Of a stretch of DNA of 64,000 nucleotides, positions 1 to 8,201 are shown piece by piece. Origin of the DNA: Shouchella clausii (GTDB taxonomy: Bacteria; Bacillota; Bacilli; Bacillales; Bacillaceae_D); contig NZ_CP019985.1 of the NCBI RefSeq assembly GCF_002250115.1, positions 2,852,001 through 2,916,000 on the forward strand, read 5' to 3'. The notes below the pieces were generated by a model. It had not been told where the DNA came from and made no database searches. It saw only the letters and a program-made list of their open reading frames with translations. Every line of letters starts with the position of its first letter. The first letter of the stretch is position 1. The position numbers and the translations under genes were made by a program.

Positions 1-640
1 ACAATACAGGTGATCCAGCCGGCTCCACAACATGAATAAGGGCATCAGGGTAATAGGATTTAAGCACCTCTCCTGTGCCGGTAATTGTACCGCCCGTACC
101 AGAGGCTGCGACAAACCCTGAAAGTTTGGCGCCAATTGCATCTAAGTCTTGTTTAATTTCTAACGCAGTGGTATGGCGGTGGGCATCAGGGTTTGCTTCA
201 TTTTCAAATTGCATTGGCATGAAAGACCCAGGAATGCTATCGGCAAGCTCCTTGGCTTTTTCGATTGCTCCAGGCATTTTTTTATCGCCTTCCGTTAGCA
301 CGACTTCAGCACCATATGCCTTTAGTAAATTGATCCGTTCTTGGCTCATTGTGTCAGGCATGACGAGAATAGCGCGATAGCCGCGAGCCGCAGCGTTCAT
401 AGCCAAGCCAATCCCAGTATTTCCACTCGTTGGCTCAATAATGGTGGAACCAGGTTGCAAATGGCCATCCTTTTCTGCTTGAATAATCATGGAAAAGGCA
501 GCACGGTCTTTCACGCTGCCGCTCGGGTTATTCATTTCTAATTTTAAATAGACAGATGCGCCTTTACCATCAGCCAGTTTGTTTAAACGGACCATGGGCG
601 TCTGTCCAATTAAGTCAGCGATATTGTCTACTACTCGCAT
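1..640 (-). CDS. cysK: Cysteine synthase A (partial, 5' part)
   Basis: PLP-dependent O-acetylserine (thiol)-lyase, the last step of cysteine synthesis in the cytoplasm. About 213 N-terminal residues are visible and the gene runs off the left edge. The start is the ATG at 638-640 (minus strand), behind a GAGGTG ribosome site. Seen motifs: NPSGSVKDRAA, with the Schiff-base lysine near residue 43; the substrate loop PTSGNTG; and the glycine-rich phosphate loop SGTGGTITG near residue 180. It is divergent from thpR with an intergenic gap of about 80 bp. A paralogous cystathionine beta-synthase-like enzyme is possible, but the motifs fit CysK best. Confidence 0.93.
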   Translation of the reverse strand, partial: MRVVDNIADLIGQTPMVRLNKLADGKGASVYLKLEMNNPSGSVKDRAAFSMIIQAEKDGHLQPGSTIIEPTSGNTGIGLAMNAAARGYRAILVMPDTMSQERINLLKAYGAEVVLTEGDKKMPGAIEKAKELADSIPGSFMPMQFENEANPDAHRHTTALEIKQDLDAIGAKLSGFVAASGTGGTITGTGEVLKSYYPDALIHVVEPAGSPVL

Positions 641-723
641 CAGTAATCACCTCTTTAAAGTTCCATTTATTTAGTTTAACATAAATAAGGCAAGCCAGCT
701 TATTGAACGCTTAGGAGGACAAC

Positions 724-1284
724 ATGAACGAACTACACTATTTTTTAGCTTTGCCCCTTTCTGCCGATATTCAATCGGCCATTTGTTCACATACTCGCCG
801 CTTTGTCCAAGAAGAGCGATTTAAAAAGTGGGTCCATCCGGCTGATTATCATTTAACCTATCATTTTTTTGGTTCCTTACAAGCAAAAAAGTGGGCAGAA
901 ACGGAAAAAGAGCTTGCCCGATTAACTGCAACGTTCACGCCGTTTGTGTTGCAGTTTGGCGAATACGGAACATTCGGCAAGGAAAACAGTCCGAGAATTT
1001 TTTACATGAAGCCTAACCCAATAGAAGATACGCTAATGGAACAACACGCCCAAGTTGTGGCGTTATTGGCGCAACTTGGTTATCCAGTCGACAGCCGTCC
1101 GTTTTCTCCACATGTCACGATCGCCCGCAAATGGGTTGATATAAAGCCCTACGTACAGCCGCCATCTCGTTTTCGTTACTCAGAAAAAGTGGGGCGCTTG
1201 TGTTTGTATAAAACCGTTACTGGACAAACTCCGAAATATGAAGAAGTCTGTTCGTTTCCGTTTTTAGGTAGGGAAGAGCAGTGA
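724..1284 (+). CDS. thpR: RNA 2',3'-cyclic phosphodiesterase (2H family)
   Basis: 186-aa protein of the 2H phosphoesterase/ligT-thpR family, which opens 2',3'-cyclic phosphates on RNA ends. Both H-x-T/S-x motifs are present: HLTY near residue 43 and HVTI near residue 131. Length is normal for the family. The start is an ATG behind GGAGGACAAC. Its TGA overlaps the GTG start of the following cidA-like gene (GTGA), so the two are probably translated in a coupled way. The physiological RNA substrate is unknown. Confidence 0.88.
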   Translation: MNELHYFLALPLSADIQSAICSHTRRFVQEERFKKWVHPADYHLTYHFFGSLQAKKWAETEKELARLTATFTPFVLQFGEYGTFGKENSPRIFYMKPNPIEDTLMEQHAQVVALLAQLGYPVDSRPFSPHVTIARKWVDIKPYVQPPSRFRYSEKVGRLCLYKTVTGQTPKYEEVCSFPFLGREEQ

Positions 1285-1685
1285 AGTGGCTGCGTTTTGT
1301 TTTGCAAATTATTGGGCTATTCATCTTTGATCGCATTGGCGGGTGGCTTGCCGCTGCTCTTCATCTACCACTATCAGGAAGCCTAGTTGGCATGATGCTC
1401 TTGTTCGTGCTCCTTGTCACTGGCGTGGTGAAAAGCAAGTGGCTAGAAGACGGTGCGTTGGCTTTGCTTGCATTTTTACTGCTTTTTTTTGTGCCGACAA
1501 CAGTGGGGATTATCGCTGAGCCTGCTTTGTTTTCAACGCAAGGCTTGTTGTTGGTCGGTGTGACAATCGTAAGTACTTGTGCAGTCATGGTTGTAACGGG
1601 TTATGTTGGACAATTATTAGCAACGAAAGAGGAGAAGGGGGGATCGGCCCATGCTGAACAATCTGACCACCACCTTGGCCGCTAG
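1281..1685 (+). CDS. CidA/LrgA family membrane protein
   Basis: 134-aa hydrophobic protein with about four membrane segments, matching the CidA/LrgA (holin-like) family; the short N-terminal FDRIGGWLA region and LPLSGSLVGM motif are typical. The GTG start overlaps the thpR stop and has a GGTAGGGAAG ribosome site. The C-terminal 35 bases overlap the start of the CidB-like gene. Family members are linked to murein hydrolase control, and some pairs (PftAB in B. subtilis) are pyruvate facilitators. With acetoin genes next door, a role in overflow metabolite export is plausible but not shown. Confidence 0.85.
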   Translation: MKWLRFVLQIIGLFIFDRIGGWLAAALHLPLSGSLVGMMLLFVLLVTGVVKSKWLEDGALALLAFLLLFFVPTTVGIIAEPALFSTQGLLLVGVTIVSTCAVMVVTGYVGQLLATKEEKGGSAHAEQSDHHLGR

Positions 1686-2355
1686 CGGAGCTACGCTTAT
1701 CGTCTTTTTGGCGGCAGTTGCCCTCTATAAACGAAAAAAAACGCTGTTGTTTTTGCCTTTGCTTGTGACGACAGCTATATCCGTTTTATTTTTATTGCTT
1801 AGCGGCATTACGTATCAACATTATCAGGAGGCGGTGAGCTGGATATCGTCTTTCCTTGGACCGGCTGTAGTTGCATTAGCCATTCCTTTGTACAGGCAGT
1901 TACCGCTAATAAAGAAATATTTTCGCCCTCTTATCATTAGCATTACAACTGGGGCGCTGTTTGGCGTCGTGAGTGGCTTTATGCTTGGCGCACTAGTTGG
2001 ATTAAAAATGGCGTTTCTTCAGCCTTTGTTGACGAAGTCCGTCACTGCCCCAGTGGCGATGGATATAATGGCGCTTTTAAATGGAAATACAACACTAGCA
2101 GCGATTTTAGTGACAATCGCCGGGCTGACAGGCGCGATTGTGTCAGGAACTTTATTTAAATGGACTCATATTTCACACTTTATTGGCAGAGGCGTAGCTT
2201 TTGGCGCTAGTGCCCATGCAATAGGAACCGCAAAAGCGCTTGAGCATTCTGAAGCAGAAGGGGCCATTTCTTCCATTGCAATGATCGTTTGTGCGATTAT
2301 CGTTTCGATTGCGGTGCCGGTTGGGGAGACGATTTTATTGACGATGGGGTGGTAA
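1651..2355 (+). CDS. CidB/LrgB family membrane protein
   Basis: 234-aa polytopic protein of the CidB/LrgB family (about six membrane segments), the obligate partner of CidA/LrgA proteins. The C-terminal block with SHFIGRGVAFGASAHAIGTA is the family hallmark. The ATG at 1651 has an AAGGGGGG ribosome site inside the end of the cidA-like gene, a 35-base overlap that implies coupled translation. Probably works with the preceding protein as one membrane system; substrate unknown. No strong terminator is visible after it. Confidence 0.87.
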   Translation: MLNNLTTTLAASGATLIVFLAAVALYKRKKTLLFLPLLVTTAISVLFLLLSGITYQHYQEAVSWISSFLGPAVVALAIPLYRQLPLIKKYFRPLIISITTGALFGVVSGFMLGALVGLKMAFLQPLLTKSVTAPVAMDIMALLNGNTTLAAILVTIAGLTGAIVSGTLFKWTHISHFIGRGVAFGASAHAIGTAKALEHSEAEGAISSIAMIVCAIIVSIAVPVGETILLTMGW

Positions 2356-2465
2356 CCGGCCTTTGTTTACAAGTAGACATTTGTTTTTTGATTCTCTTGT
2401 ATTTATAGGGGATGATAGTAAAAATAACCATAACGATCGAATGATGATAAATAGATGAAAATCGA

Positions 2466-2479
2466 AGAAAACGCTTCCT
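2466..2479 (+). promoter_or_regulatory. cre-like site upstream of acoR (tentative)
   Basis: AGAAAACGCTTCCT matches 11 of 14 positions of the CcpA operator consensus TGAAAACGCTTTCA, with an intact central AAACGCTT. It lies about 100 bp upstream of the acoR start. CcpA repression of acoR is known in B. subtilis. The operator role here is inferred. Confidence 0.4.
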
Positions 2480-2573
2480 TCTTTGTATGATCATTTAGTA
2501 TGATCGTTTTAGATAATCGTATCTCCAGTTGACGTTCTGGAAATGATTTTTTCCATTAAAGGAGGCTACAACA

Positions 2574-4517
2574 GTGAATCAACAAATGAGCAGAGCAATT
2601 TTGAATTCCGAATGGTACAACGGTTCTGTTAAAACTGCTTGGAGTCGCTATTTAAGGAATGAGGAGATCTTGCAAACTGATTTGAGAAGTGAGATTGCTC
2701 ATTCATGGGAAACATCTAAAGATTTAGGGGTTAATCCGTTTCAAAGCCGAATAAACGAAGTCATAAACGATCAGACGCTTGCCATCCGATTGAAACATAA
2801 TAAGCAGTTGTTGTCTTACGCATCCCCGCGCATTCAGCAGCTCCTTGATTTATTTGATGATTCGAAGACGGTCCTATCTATTGCTGATAAAGATGGAACG
2901 ATTCTGAAATCTGTAGGGGAAAAAAACGTTTTAAAAAGAGCAGAGAAGCGCTATATTTTTGCAGGGGGCACTTGGACCGAGAAGTCTGCAGGCACAAATG
3001 CAGTGGGGATGGTTCTGAGAACGAAGCAATCGTCTCAAGTCTTGTTTTCTGAGCATTTTTGTGAAAATGTACACGATTGGTACTGTGTTGCTTTTCCTAT
3101 CTTAACTCCTTTTACGAAAGAATTACTAGGCATTGTGAATCTCGCAGGCAATGCAAGTGATGTTCATCGCCATTCAATTGGTTATGCACTGGCTGAAGCG
3201 AAAAATATGGCTCTATCGCTCGAGCGCCATTTTTTCGAATATGCTTTACAGCATCAGCTATTTTTACACACAGCACTGGAAAAGATGGATCACATCGTGT
3301 TGTCTGTAGATTTAAGCGATCAAATTCTTACCCGAAATGAGATAGCGAATCGAAGTGAACGGTTTCAAAACGAGACGTCCATAGCCAGCTTTCCTGAATT
3401 AAAAGCATTAGTGGATAACGTTCGGACAAATGGCCAGCAAATCGTAAATGAACAAATTCAAGACGGATCAACAAATAAACGCTATCAAGTTTCCATTTAC
3501 CCAGTTCGTTTTCAAGACCATCTTTATGGAGTTGTTATTTTTCTTCAGCAAGATCATAGAGTGGTCAACAAAAAGAAGCCGTCTCCTATAAAAGCGCCAA
3601 CGCGTTACCGTTTTTCCAATATGGTCGGCGTGTCCCCAACCTTTCAGGCGCTATTAAAGCAAGCGGAAAAAGCGGCGTGCTTGCGAGCTACTATATTTAT
3701 ATCGGGCGAAACGGGGACAGGGAAGGAAGTGTTGGCGCAAGCGATCCACCAAGCGAGTGATCGTGGCGGCAAACCATTTGTTGCGATTAATTGTGGGGCG
3801 GTTCCACCGAGCTTGCTTGAAAGTGAGCTTTCTGGCTATGAAGCAGGTGCTTTTACTGGCAGTAAAGCAAAGGGAAGTGCAGGAAAGTTTGAACAAGCAA
3901 ATGGCGGCACCATCTTTTTAGATGAAATTGGCGATATGCCATTAGATTTACAAGTCCATTTGCTGCGTATTTTAGAGGAACGGGTCGTGACGCGGATTGG
4001 TGGCAGCGTGCCGATACCTGTTGATGTACGAGTCATATCTGCTACAAATAAAGATTTAAAGGAAGCGGTGCAAAAAGGTACATTTCGTGAAGATTTATAT
4101 TATCGTTTATGTGTCCTGCAAATGGAGCTTCCGCCATTAAGGGAGCGGATTGAAGACATACCTGTGTTAATTCAATCTTTCTTGCCTGTTCTTTGCCAGG
4201 AATTTGGAAAACAGTCGATTAGCTTAACTAGGGAAACGTTAAGCATCCTCGAAAATTATCATTGGCCGGGAAACATAAGAGAATTGAAAAATGTCCTACA
4301 GCAAGCGATGTTTATGATGGACAGCGATGTCATCCATCCCCATCATTTACCGGACAGCATCTATTCACAAACACAAGGTGATGAACATGAGAAACAAAAG
4401 CTGTTGCGTGCGCTTGAACAGCAGGAAGGCAATGTAACAAAGGCAGCAGCTTCTTTGAATATGTCTCGCGCTACCATCTACAGGAAACTAAAAAAATATC
4501 GCCTTGAACGCCATTAA
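2574..4517 (+). CDS. acoR: Sigma-54-dependent activator, AcoR-like
   Basis: 647-aa enhancer-binding protein. It has an N-terminal GAF-type sensory region (about residues 70-220), a linker, a sigma-54 AAA+ domain and a C-terminal Fis-type helix-turn-helix (about 615-645). Walker A GETGTGKE lies near residue 378, the sigma-54 contact loop is GAFTGS near 425 (canonical GAFTGA), and Walker B is GTIFLDEIGD near 443. The GTG start at 2574 has an AAAGGAGG ribosome site. It sits directly upstream of an acetoin dehydrogenase-type operon that has a -24/-12 promoter, so it is the likely activator of that operon, sensing acetoin or a related substrate. Confidence 0.88.
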   Translation: MNQQMSRAILNSEWYNGSVKTAWSRYLRNEEILQTDLRSEIAHSWETSKDLGVNPFQSRINEVINDQTLAIRLKHNKQLLSYASPRIQQLLDLFDDSKTVLSIADKDGTILKSVGEKNVLKRAEKRYIFAGGTWTEKSAGTNAVGMVLRTKQSSQVLFSEHFCENVHDWYCVAFPILTPFTKELLGIVNLAGNASDVHRHSIGYALAEAKNMALSLERHFFEYALQHQLFLHTALEKMDHIVLSVDLSDQILTRNEIANRSERFQNETSIASFPELKALVDNVRTNGQQIVNEQIQDGSTNKRYQVSIYPVRFQDHLYGVVIFLQQDHRVVNKKKPSPIKAPTRYRFSNMVGVSPTFQALLKQAEKAACLRATIFISGETGTGKEVLAQAIHQASDRGGKPFVAINCGAVPPSLLESELSGYEAGAFTGSKAKGSAGKFEQANGGTIFLDEIGDMPLDLQVHLLRILEERVVTRIGGSVPIPVDVRVISATNKDLKEAVQKGTFREDLYYRLCVLQMELPPLRERIEDIPVLIQSFLPVLCQEFGKQSISLTRETLSILENYHWPGNIRELKNVLQQAMFMMDSDVIHPHHLPDSIYSQTQGDEHEKQKLLRALEQQEGNVTKAAASLNMSRATIYRKLKKYRLERH

Positions 4518-4523
4518 ATATAA

Positions 4524-4567
4524 GCGTAGACAAAGTGACAGCTAAACACTTTGTCTACGCTGTTTTT
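4524..4567 (+). terminator. Terminator of acoR
   Basis: Perfect 14-bp stem GCGTAGACAAAGTG / CACTTTGTCTACGC (4524-4537 and 4547-4560) followed by TGTTTTTGTTT. Its TAGACAAA core resembles the left end of the dispersed repeats elsewhere in this window. Confidence 0.88.
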
Positions 4568-4610
4568 GTTTCCTGAGACAATGGATACACAAACTGTTTC
4601 AGATGATACA
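4567..4610 (+). promoter_or_regulatory. Candidate AcoR upstream activating dyads
   Basis: Two adjacent imperfect dyads, TGTTTCCTGAGACA (4567-4580) and TGTTTCAGATGATACA (4595-4610), share a TGT...ACA frame. They lie about 90-130 bp upstream of the predicted sigma-54 start point, the usual distance for an enhancer-binding protein. Assignment to AcoR is inference from position only. Confidence 0.4.
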
Positions 4611-4671
4611 TATCAACATTCGACAGCAACCGCGAAGACGCGTAAACAAAGGCTGTACATAAACCAAATAG

Positions 4672-4688
4672 TTGGCATGGAAATTGCA
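4672..4688 (+). promoter_or_regulatory. Sigma-54 (-24/-12) promoter of the aco operon
   Basis: TTGGCATGGAAATTGCA fits the sigma-54 consensus TTGGCAC-N5-TTGCA. The invariant GG (4674-4675) and GC (4686-4687) are exactly 10 bases apart. It lies about 100 bp upstream of the first operon gene and downstream of a gene for a sigma-54 activator. Confidence 0.85.
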
Positions 4689-4705
4689 TGATTGATTTAC
4701 GAAAA

Positions 4706-4719
4706 AGTAAGCGCTTGCT
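4706..4719 (+). promoter_or_regulatory. cre-like site just downstream of the aco promoter (tentative)
   Basis: AGTAAGCGCTTGCT matches 11 of 14 bases of a cre with the palindromic AAGCGCTT core. It lies just after the predicted transcription start (about 4699), where CcpA could act as a roadblock. Confidence 0.38.
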
Positions 4720-4784
4720 TTTAGGGCGGAAAGGAGTGTGGCTTGTCAATCAATTGAATATCAACTAAGAGGAGGGAGAAGGGA

Positions 4785-6137
4785 TTGAAATCATTTGATT
4801 TAACCGTTGTCGGCGCTGGTCCTGGAGGTTATGTAGCTGCCATTCGAGCCGCTCAGCTAGGCATGACCGTAGCGCTTATTGACCGGGGCAAACCTGGAGG
4901 AACTTGTTTGCATAGCGGATGTATTCCTTCTAAGATTATGCTGCAGCATGGGGGGCGCCTTGAGGAAATTCGACAAGCACAAGAATGGGGAATTGAAACA
5001 TCTGTTGTCCAAGTAGATGATCGTAAACTGTTTCGGCGGCAAAACACCATTATTCAATCATTATCGACAGGCATTGCCCATCTGCTAAAGAAAAATCGCA
5101 TTACGTTTTTCCAAGGGGAGGCAACGATCGACGGATCGCAACGGCTCGTTTGTGATGGTCACAACATTCAAAGTAAAAATATGTTACTGGCTACAGGGGG
5201 AAAACCGTTTATTCCACCGATTGCCGATCTAGAAACGATTGATTATATGACGACGGATACGTTTTTTCAACAAACATCGCTGCCAAAATCGCTTGTCATC
5301 ATTGGAGGGGGTGTGATTGCAGTTGAACTCGCATTCGCAGTCTCTCCGTTCGGCACAAAAGTGGCGATTTTAGAAGTGGCACCGGATATTTTGCAAACAG
5401 AAGATGAAGAGGCACGGGCGATTGTAAAAGAGCAGTTGCAGCAGCGAGGTGTGGAAATCGAGACAAATGTCGTCATTGAAAATGTGGAACAAGGACTTGT
5501 CCGAACGGCAAATGCAGCTTTCCCATTTGAACGGTTGTTAGTGGCGGCTGGAAGGCGTCCTAATACGGAATTAGCGGATGCGCTGCATTTACAAAAAGAC
5601 GCAAACGATCGTTTCATCGAAGTAAATCAATATTATGAAACGAGTAAAAAGGGCATTTACGCGATTGGTGATGTGATTGGCAAATATGAATTGGCTCATG
5701 CAGCGAGTGCGGAAGGCATTGCGGCTGTCGAACATATGGCAGGGATCAAGCAACAGCCAATTGACGAACTTGGCATCCCTCGCTGTGTTTATACAAATCC
5801 TGAAATCGCTTCCTTTGGTTTGAGTGAAAAAGAAGCGAAAGAACGAGGTTACGACGTCAAAGTCACATTTTCAGCAAATGCCGCGAATGGGAAAGCGCTC
5901 GCAGAAGGGGACACATCTGGCTTTGTAAAGCTGATTACGGAGAAAAAATACGGTGAACTGCTCGGTGCAGTGATTGTTGGGAAACATGCAACTGAGCTAA
6001 TAGGAGAATTGCTGGCCGTCCGAGTATCAGAAGGGACCATTTCAGAATTACAAACATTGATTCATGCACACCCAACCATTGCTGAAGGTATTGGCGAAAG
6101 TGCACTGGCGTTTAGTAAACGAGCCATTCACCAGTAA
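4785..6137 (+). CDS. acoL: Dihydrolipoyl dehydrogenase (E3) of the aco complex
   Basis: 450-aa FAD/NAD-dependent flavoprotein that reoxidises the lipoyl groups of the E2 subunit. FAD motif VVGAGPGGYVAA lies at the N-terminus, redox-active disulfide GGTCLHSGCIPSK near residues 38-50, NAD-binding VIIGGGVIAVELA near 172, and the catalytic HAHPT near 427. The start is TTG at 4785, behind AAGAGGAGGG. E3 is the first gene of the operon here, while in B. subtilis acoL comes last. The gap to E1alpha is 26 bp. Confidence 0.9.
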   Translation: MKSFDLTVVGAGPGGYVAAIRAAQLGMTVALIDRGKPGGTCLHSGCIPSKIMLQHGGRLEEIRQAQEWGIETSVVQVDDRKLFRRQNTIIQSLSTGIAHLLKKNRITFFQGEATIDGSQRLVCDGHNIQSKNMLLATGGKPFIPPIADLETIDYMTTDTFFQQTSLPKSLVIIGGGVIAVELAFAVSPFGTKVAILEVAPDILQTEDEEARAIVKEQLQQRGVEIETNVVIENVEQGLVRTANAAFPFERLLVAAGRRPNTELADALHLQKDANDRFIEVNQYYETSKKGIYAIGDVIGKYELAHAASAEGIAAVEHMAGIKQQPIDELGIPRCVYTNPEIASFGLSEKEAKERGYDVKVTFSANAANGKALAEGDTSGFVKLITEKKYGELLGAVIVGKHATELIGELLAVRVSEGTISELQTLIHAHPTIAEGIGESALAFSKRAIHQ

Positions 6138-6163
6138 GAAACTTCATTGAAGGAGGAGCAAAA

Positions 6164-7111
6164 ATGAAGAAAAAAGAAGCCCTATGGATTTACCAGAAAA
6201 TGAATGAAATCCGTTTGTTTGAGGAAGAAGTACACCGGACGTTTGGGGAAGGAATCATTCCAGGCTTTGTTCATTTATACGCCGGTGAAGAAGCGGTGGC
6301 GACAGGTGTTTCGGTCCTATTGGATGAAGAGGATTATATCACAAGTACGCACCGCGGCCACGGCCATGCAATTGCGAAAGGCTGTGATATTAACCGAATG
6401 ATGGCTGAGATTATGGGCAAAAAAGATGGACTTGGCGGCGGCAAGGGCGGTTCTATGCACGTTGCGGATATTGAAAAAGGAATGCTTGGCGCCAATGGCA
6501 TTGTTGGCGGCGGTTTTGGACTTGCAGCGGGTGCAGCCCTAACGATTAAAACACTTCGGCAGGATCATGTTGCTGTTTGTTTTTTTGGAGATGGAGCATC
6601 TAACGAAGGTTTATTCCACGAAGGACTTAACTTAGCGTCGATTTTGAAATTGCCGGTCATCTTTGTTTGTGAGAACAATCAATTTGGCGAGGGAACGCCT
6701 TTCCGTTATGCCAGTGCTTCTGAAACGGTCGCAGAGCGGGCAGCCGCTTACAATATGCCTGGAGTCCGGGTAGATGGCATGAAAGTAGTGGATGTTTATA
6801 GCGCGACAAAAGAGGCGATTCGGAGAGCGAAAGCAGGTGAAGGCCCAACGTTAATTGAGTGTGACACCTATCGGCATTACGGGCATTTTGAAGGAGACGA
6901 GCAAAAATATAAATCTGAAGCGGATCAAAACCGTGATCGTGATCCGATTCCTGAATTCCGAAAGGTTGCTGTCGAGAAAGGCTGGATGACGAGCAAACAA
7001 GCGGATGAGATTGAAAAAGAAGCAGCGGAAACGATTAAAAAAGCGAGCGAATTTGCTCAAAATAGTCCACTTCCTGATGTGGAGTCGTTATATACAGATA
7101 TTTTTGCTTAA
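6164..7111 (+). CDS. acoA: TPP-dependent dehydrogenase E1 alpha subunit
   Basis: 315-aa thiamine-diphosphate E1 alpha subunit. The TPP motif begins GDGASNEG near residue 143 and ends with the ENN pair near 172. RGHGHAIAKG near residue 65 is typical. It forms a heterotetramer with the following E1 beta and decarboxylates the substrate. The sequence alone fits acetoin, pyruvate or branched-chain enzymes. The AcoR-like activator and sigma-54 promoter favour acetoin dehydrogenase. ATG start behind AAGGAGGAGC. Confidence 0.83.
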   Translation: MKKKEALWIYQKMNEIRLFEEEVHRTFGEGIIPGFVHLYAGEEAVATGVSVLLDEEDYITSTHRGHGHAIAKGCDINRMMAEIMGKKDGLGGGKGGSMHVADIEKGMLGANGIVGGGFGLAAGAALTIKTLRQDHVAVCFFGDGASNEGLFHEGLNLASILKLPVIFVCENNQFGEGTPFRYASASETVAERAAAYNMPGVRVDGMKVVDVYSATKEAIRRAKAGEGPTLIECDTYRHYGHFEGDEQKYKSEADQNRDRDPIPEFRKVAVEKGWMTSKQADEIEKEAAETIKKASEFAQNSPLPDVESLYTDIFA

Positions 7112-7128
7112 GAAGGGGAGGAACAAAA

Positions 7129-8172
7129 ATGACAGAACGGATCGTTACATTTATGACAGCCATTAATGAGGCGATGGCGCAAGCAATGCGGAAAGACGAC
7201 AACGTCATATTAATTGGTACAGACGTTGCTGGCGGAGCGGAAGTCGATCATTTAGTACAAGATGATGGCCGGTATGATGACGCATTTGGAGGGGTTTTCG
7301 GATTATCAAAAGGCCTTGTTACAGAGTTTGGTAGGGAACGGGTTATTGATACACCGATTGCAGAACACGGTTATTTTGGTGCAGCGGTAGGAGCAGCCGC
7401 GACAGGTCTTCGTCCGATTGCGGAGCTTATGTTCAATGATTTTATTGGCTTTGCGTTAGATCCGATTTTAAACCAAGGAGCGAAAATGCGTTATATGTTT
7501 GGCGGAAAAGCGAAAATGCCGCTTACTGTCCGAACCGTTCACGGTGCAGGTGCAGGCGCAGCTGCCCAGCATTCGCAAACGTTATACGGTATGTTTGGAG
7601 CAATACCTGGCGTAAAAGTTGTCGTGCCTTCCAATCCTTATGATGCCAAAGGCCTAATGTTAGCTGCGGTTGAAGAAGACAATCTCGTTGTGTTTTCTGA
7701 GGATAAGTTGCTTTATGGGATGAAGGGCCATGTACCAGAGGATTACTATACGGTTGAAATAGGCAAGGCCAACGTCATTCGCGAAGGAAAGGACATGACG
7801 ATCGTAGCGATTGGGAAAATGGTGCAAGTAGCAGAAGAAACGGCTCAAATCCTTGCAAAAGACGACATTTCCGTAGAAGTGATTGACTTACGGACTGTCG
7901 CGCCTTGGGATGAGGAGACGGTCATGGATTCGGTCAAGAAGACCGGGCGTTTAATTGTGATAGATGAATCCAATCCTCATAACAACACGGCGACAGACAT
8001 CGCCTCAGTCGTTGCAGATAAAGCATTTGATTACTTAGATGGACCGATTAAAACGGTCTGTGCACCGAATACACCTGTTCCATTTGCGACAAATTTGGAG
8101 CAGGCGTATATTCCTGATGCTGCTAAAGTATTACGCGTGGCAGATGAAATTATTGCCGATTTAAAACAATAA
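7129..8172 (+). CDS. acoB: TPP-dependent dehydrogenase E1 beta subunit
   Basis: 347-aa transketolase-like beta subunit, partner of the preceding E1 alpha; the active site forms at their interface. TPIAEHGYFGAAVGAAATG and RTVHGAGAGAAAQHSQ are typical of acetoin/pyruvate E1 beta subunits. The C-terminal transketolase domain begins near residue 220. The intergenic gap is 17 bp, with GGGGAGG before the ATG. Substrate assignment follows the operon's regulation. Confidence 0.84.
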   Translation: MTERIVTFMTAINEAMAQAMRKDDNVILIGTDVAGGAEVDHLVQDDGRYDDAFGGVFGLSKGLVTEFGRERVIDTPIAEHGYFGAAVGAAATGLRPIAELMFNDFIGFALDPILNQGAKMRYMFGGKAKMPLTVRTVHGAGAGAAAQHSQTLYGMFGAIPGVKVVVPSNPYDAKGLMLAAVEEDNLVVFSEDKLLYGMKGHVPEDYYTVEIGKANVIREGKDMTIVAIGKMVQVAEETAQILAKDDISVEVIDLRTVAPWDEETVMDSVKKTGRLIVIDESNPHNNTATDIASVVADKAFDYLDGPIKTVCAPNTPVPFATNLEQAYIPDAAKVLRVADEIIADLKQ

Positions 8173-8201
8173 ACAGGGAATTTGGAGGAGGTGAATGACG
8201 G

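Noticed and set aside
4555-4749. 64-codon minus-strand frame upstream of acoL
   Set aside because: Covers the sigma-54 promoter and the acoR terminator; no ribosome site.
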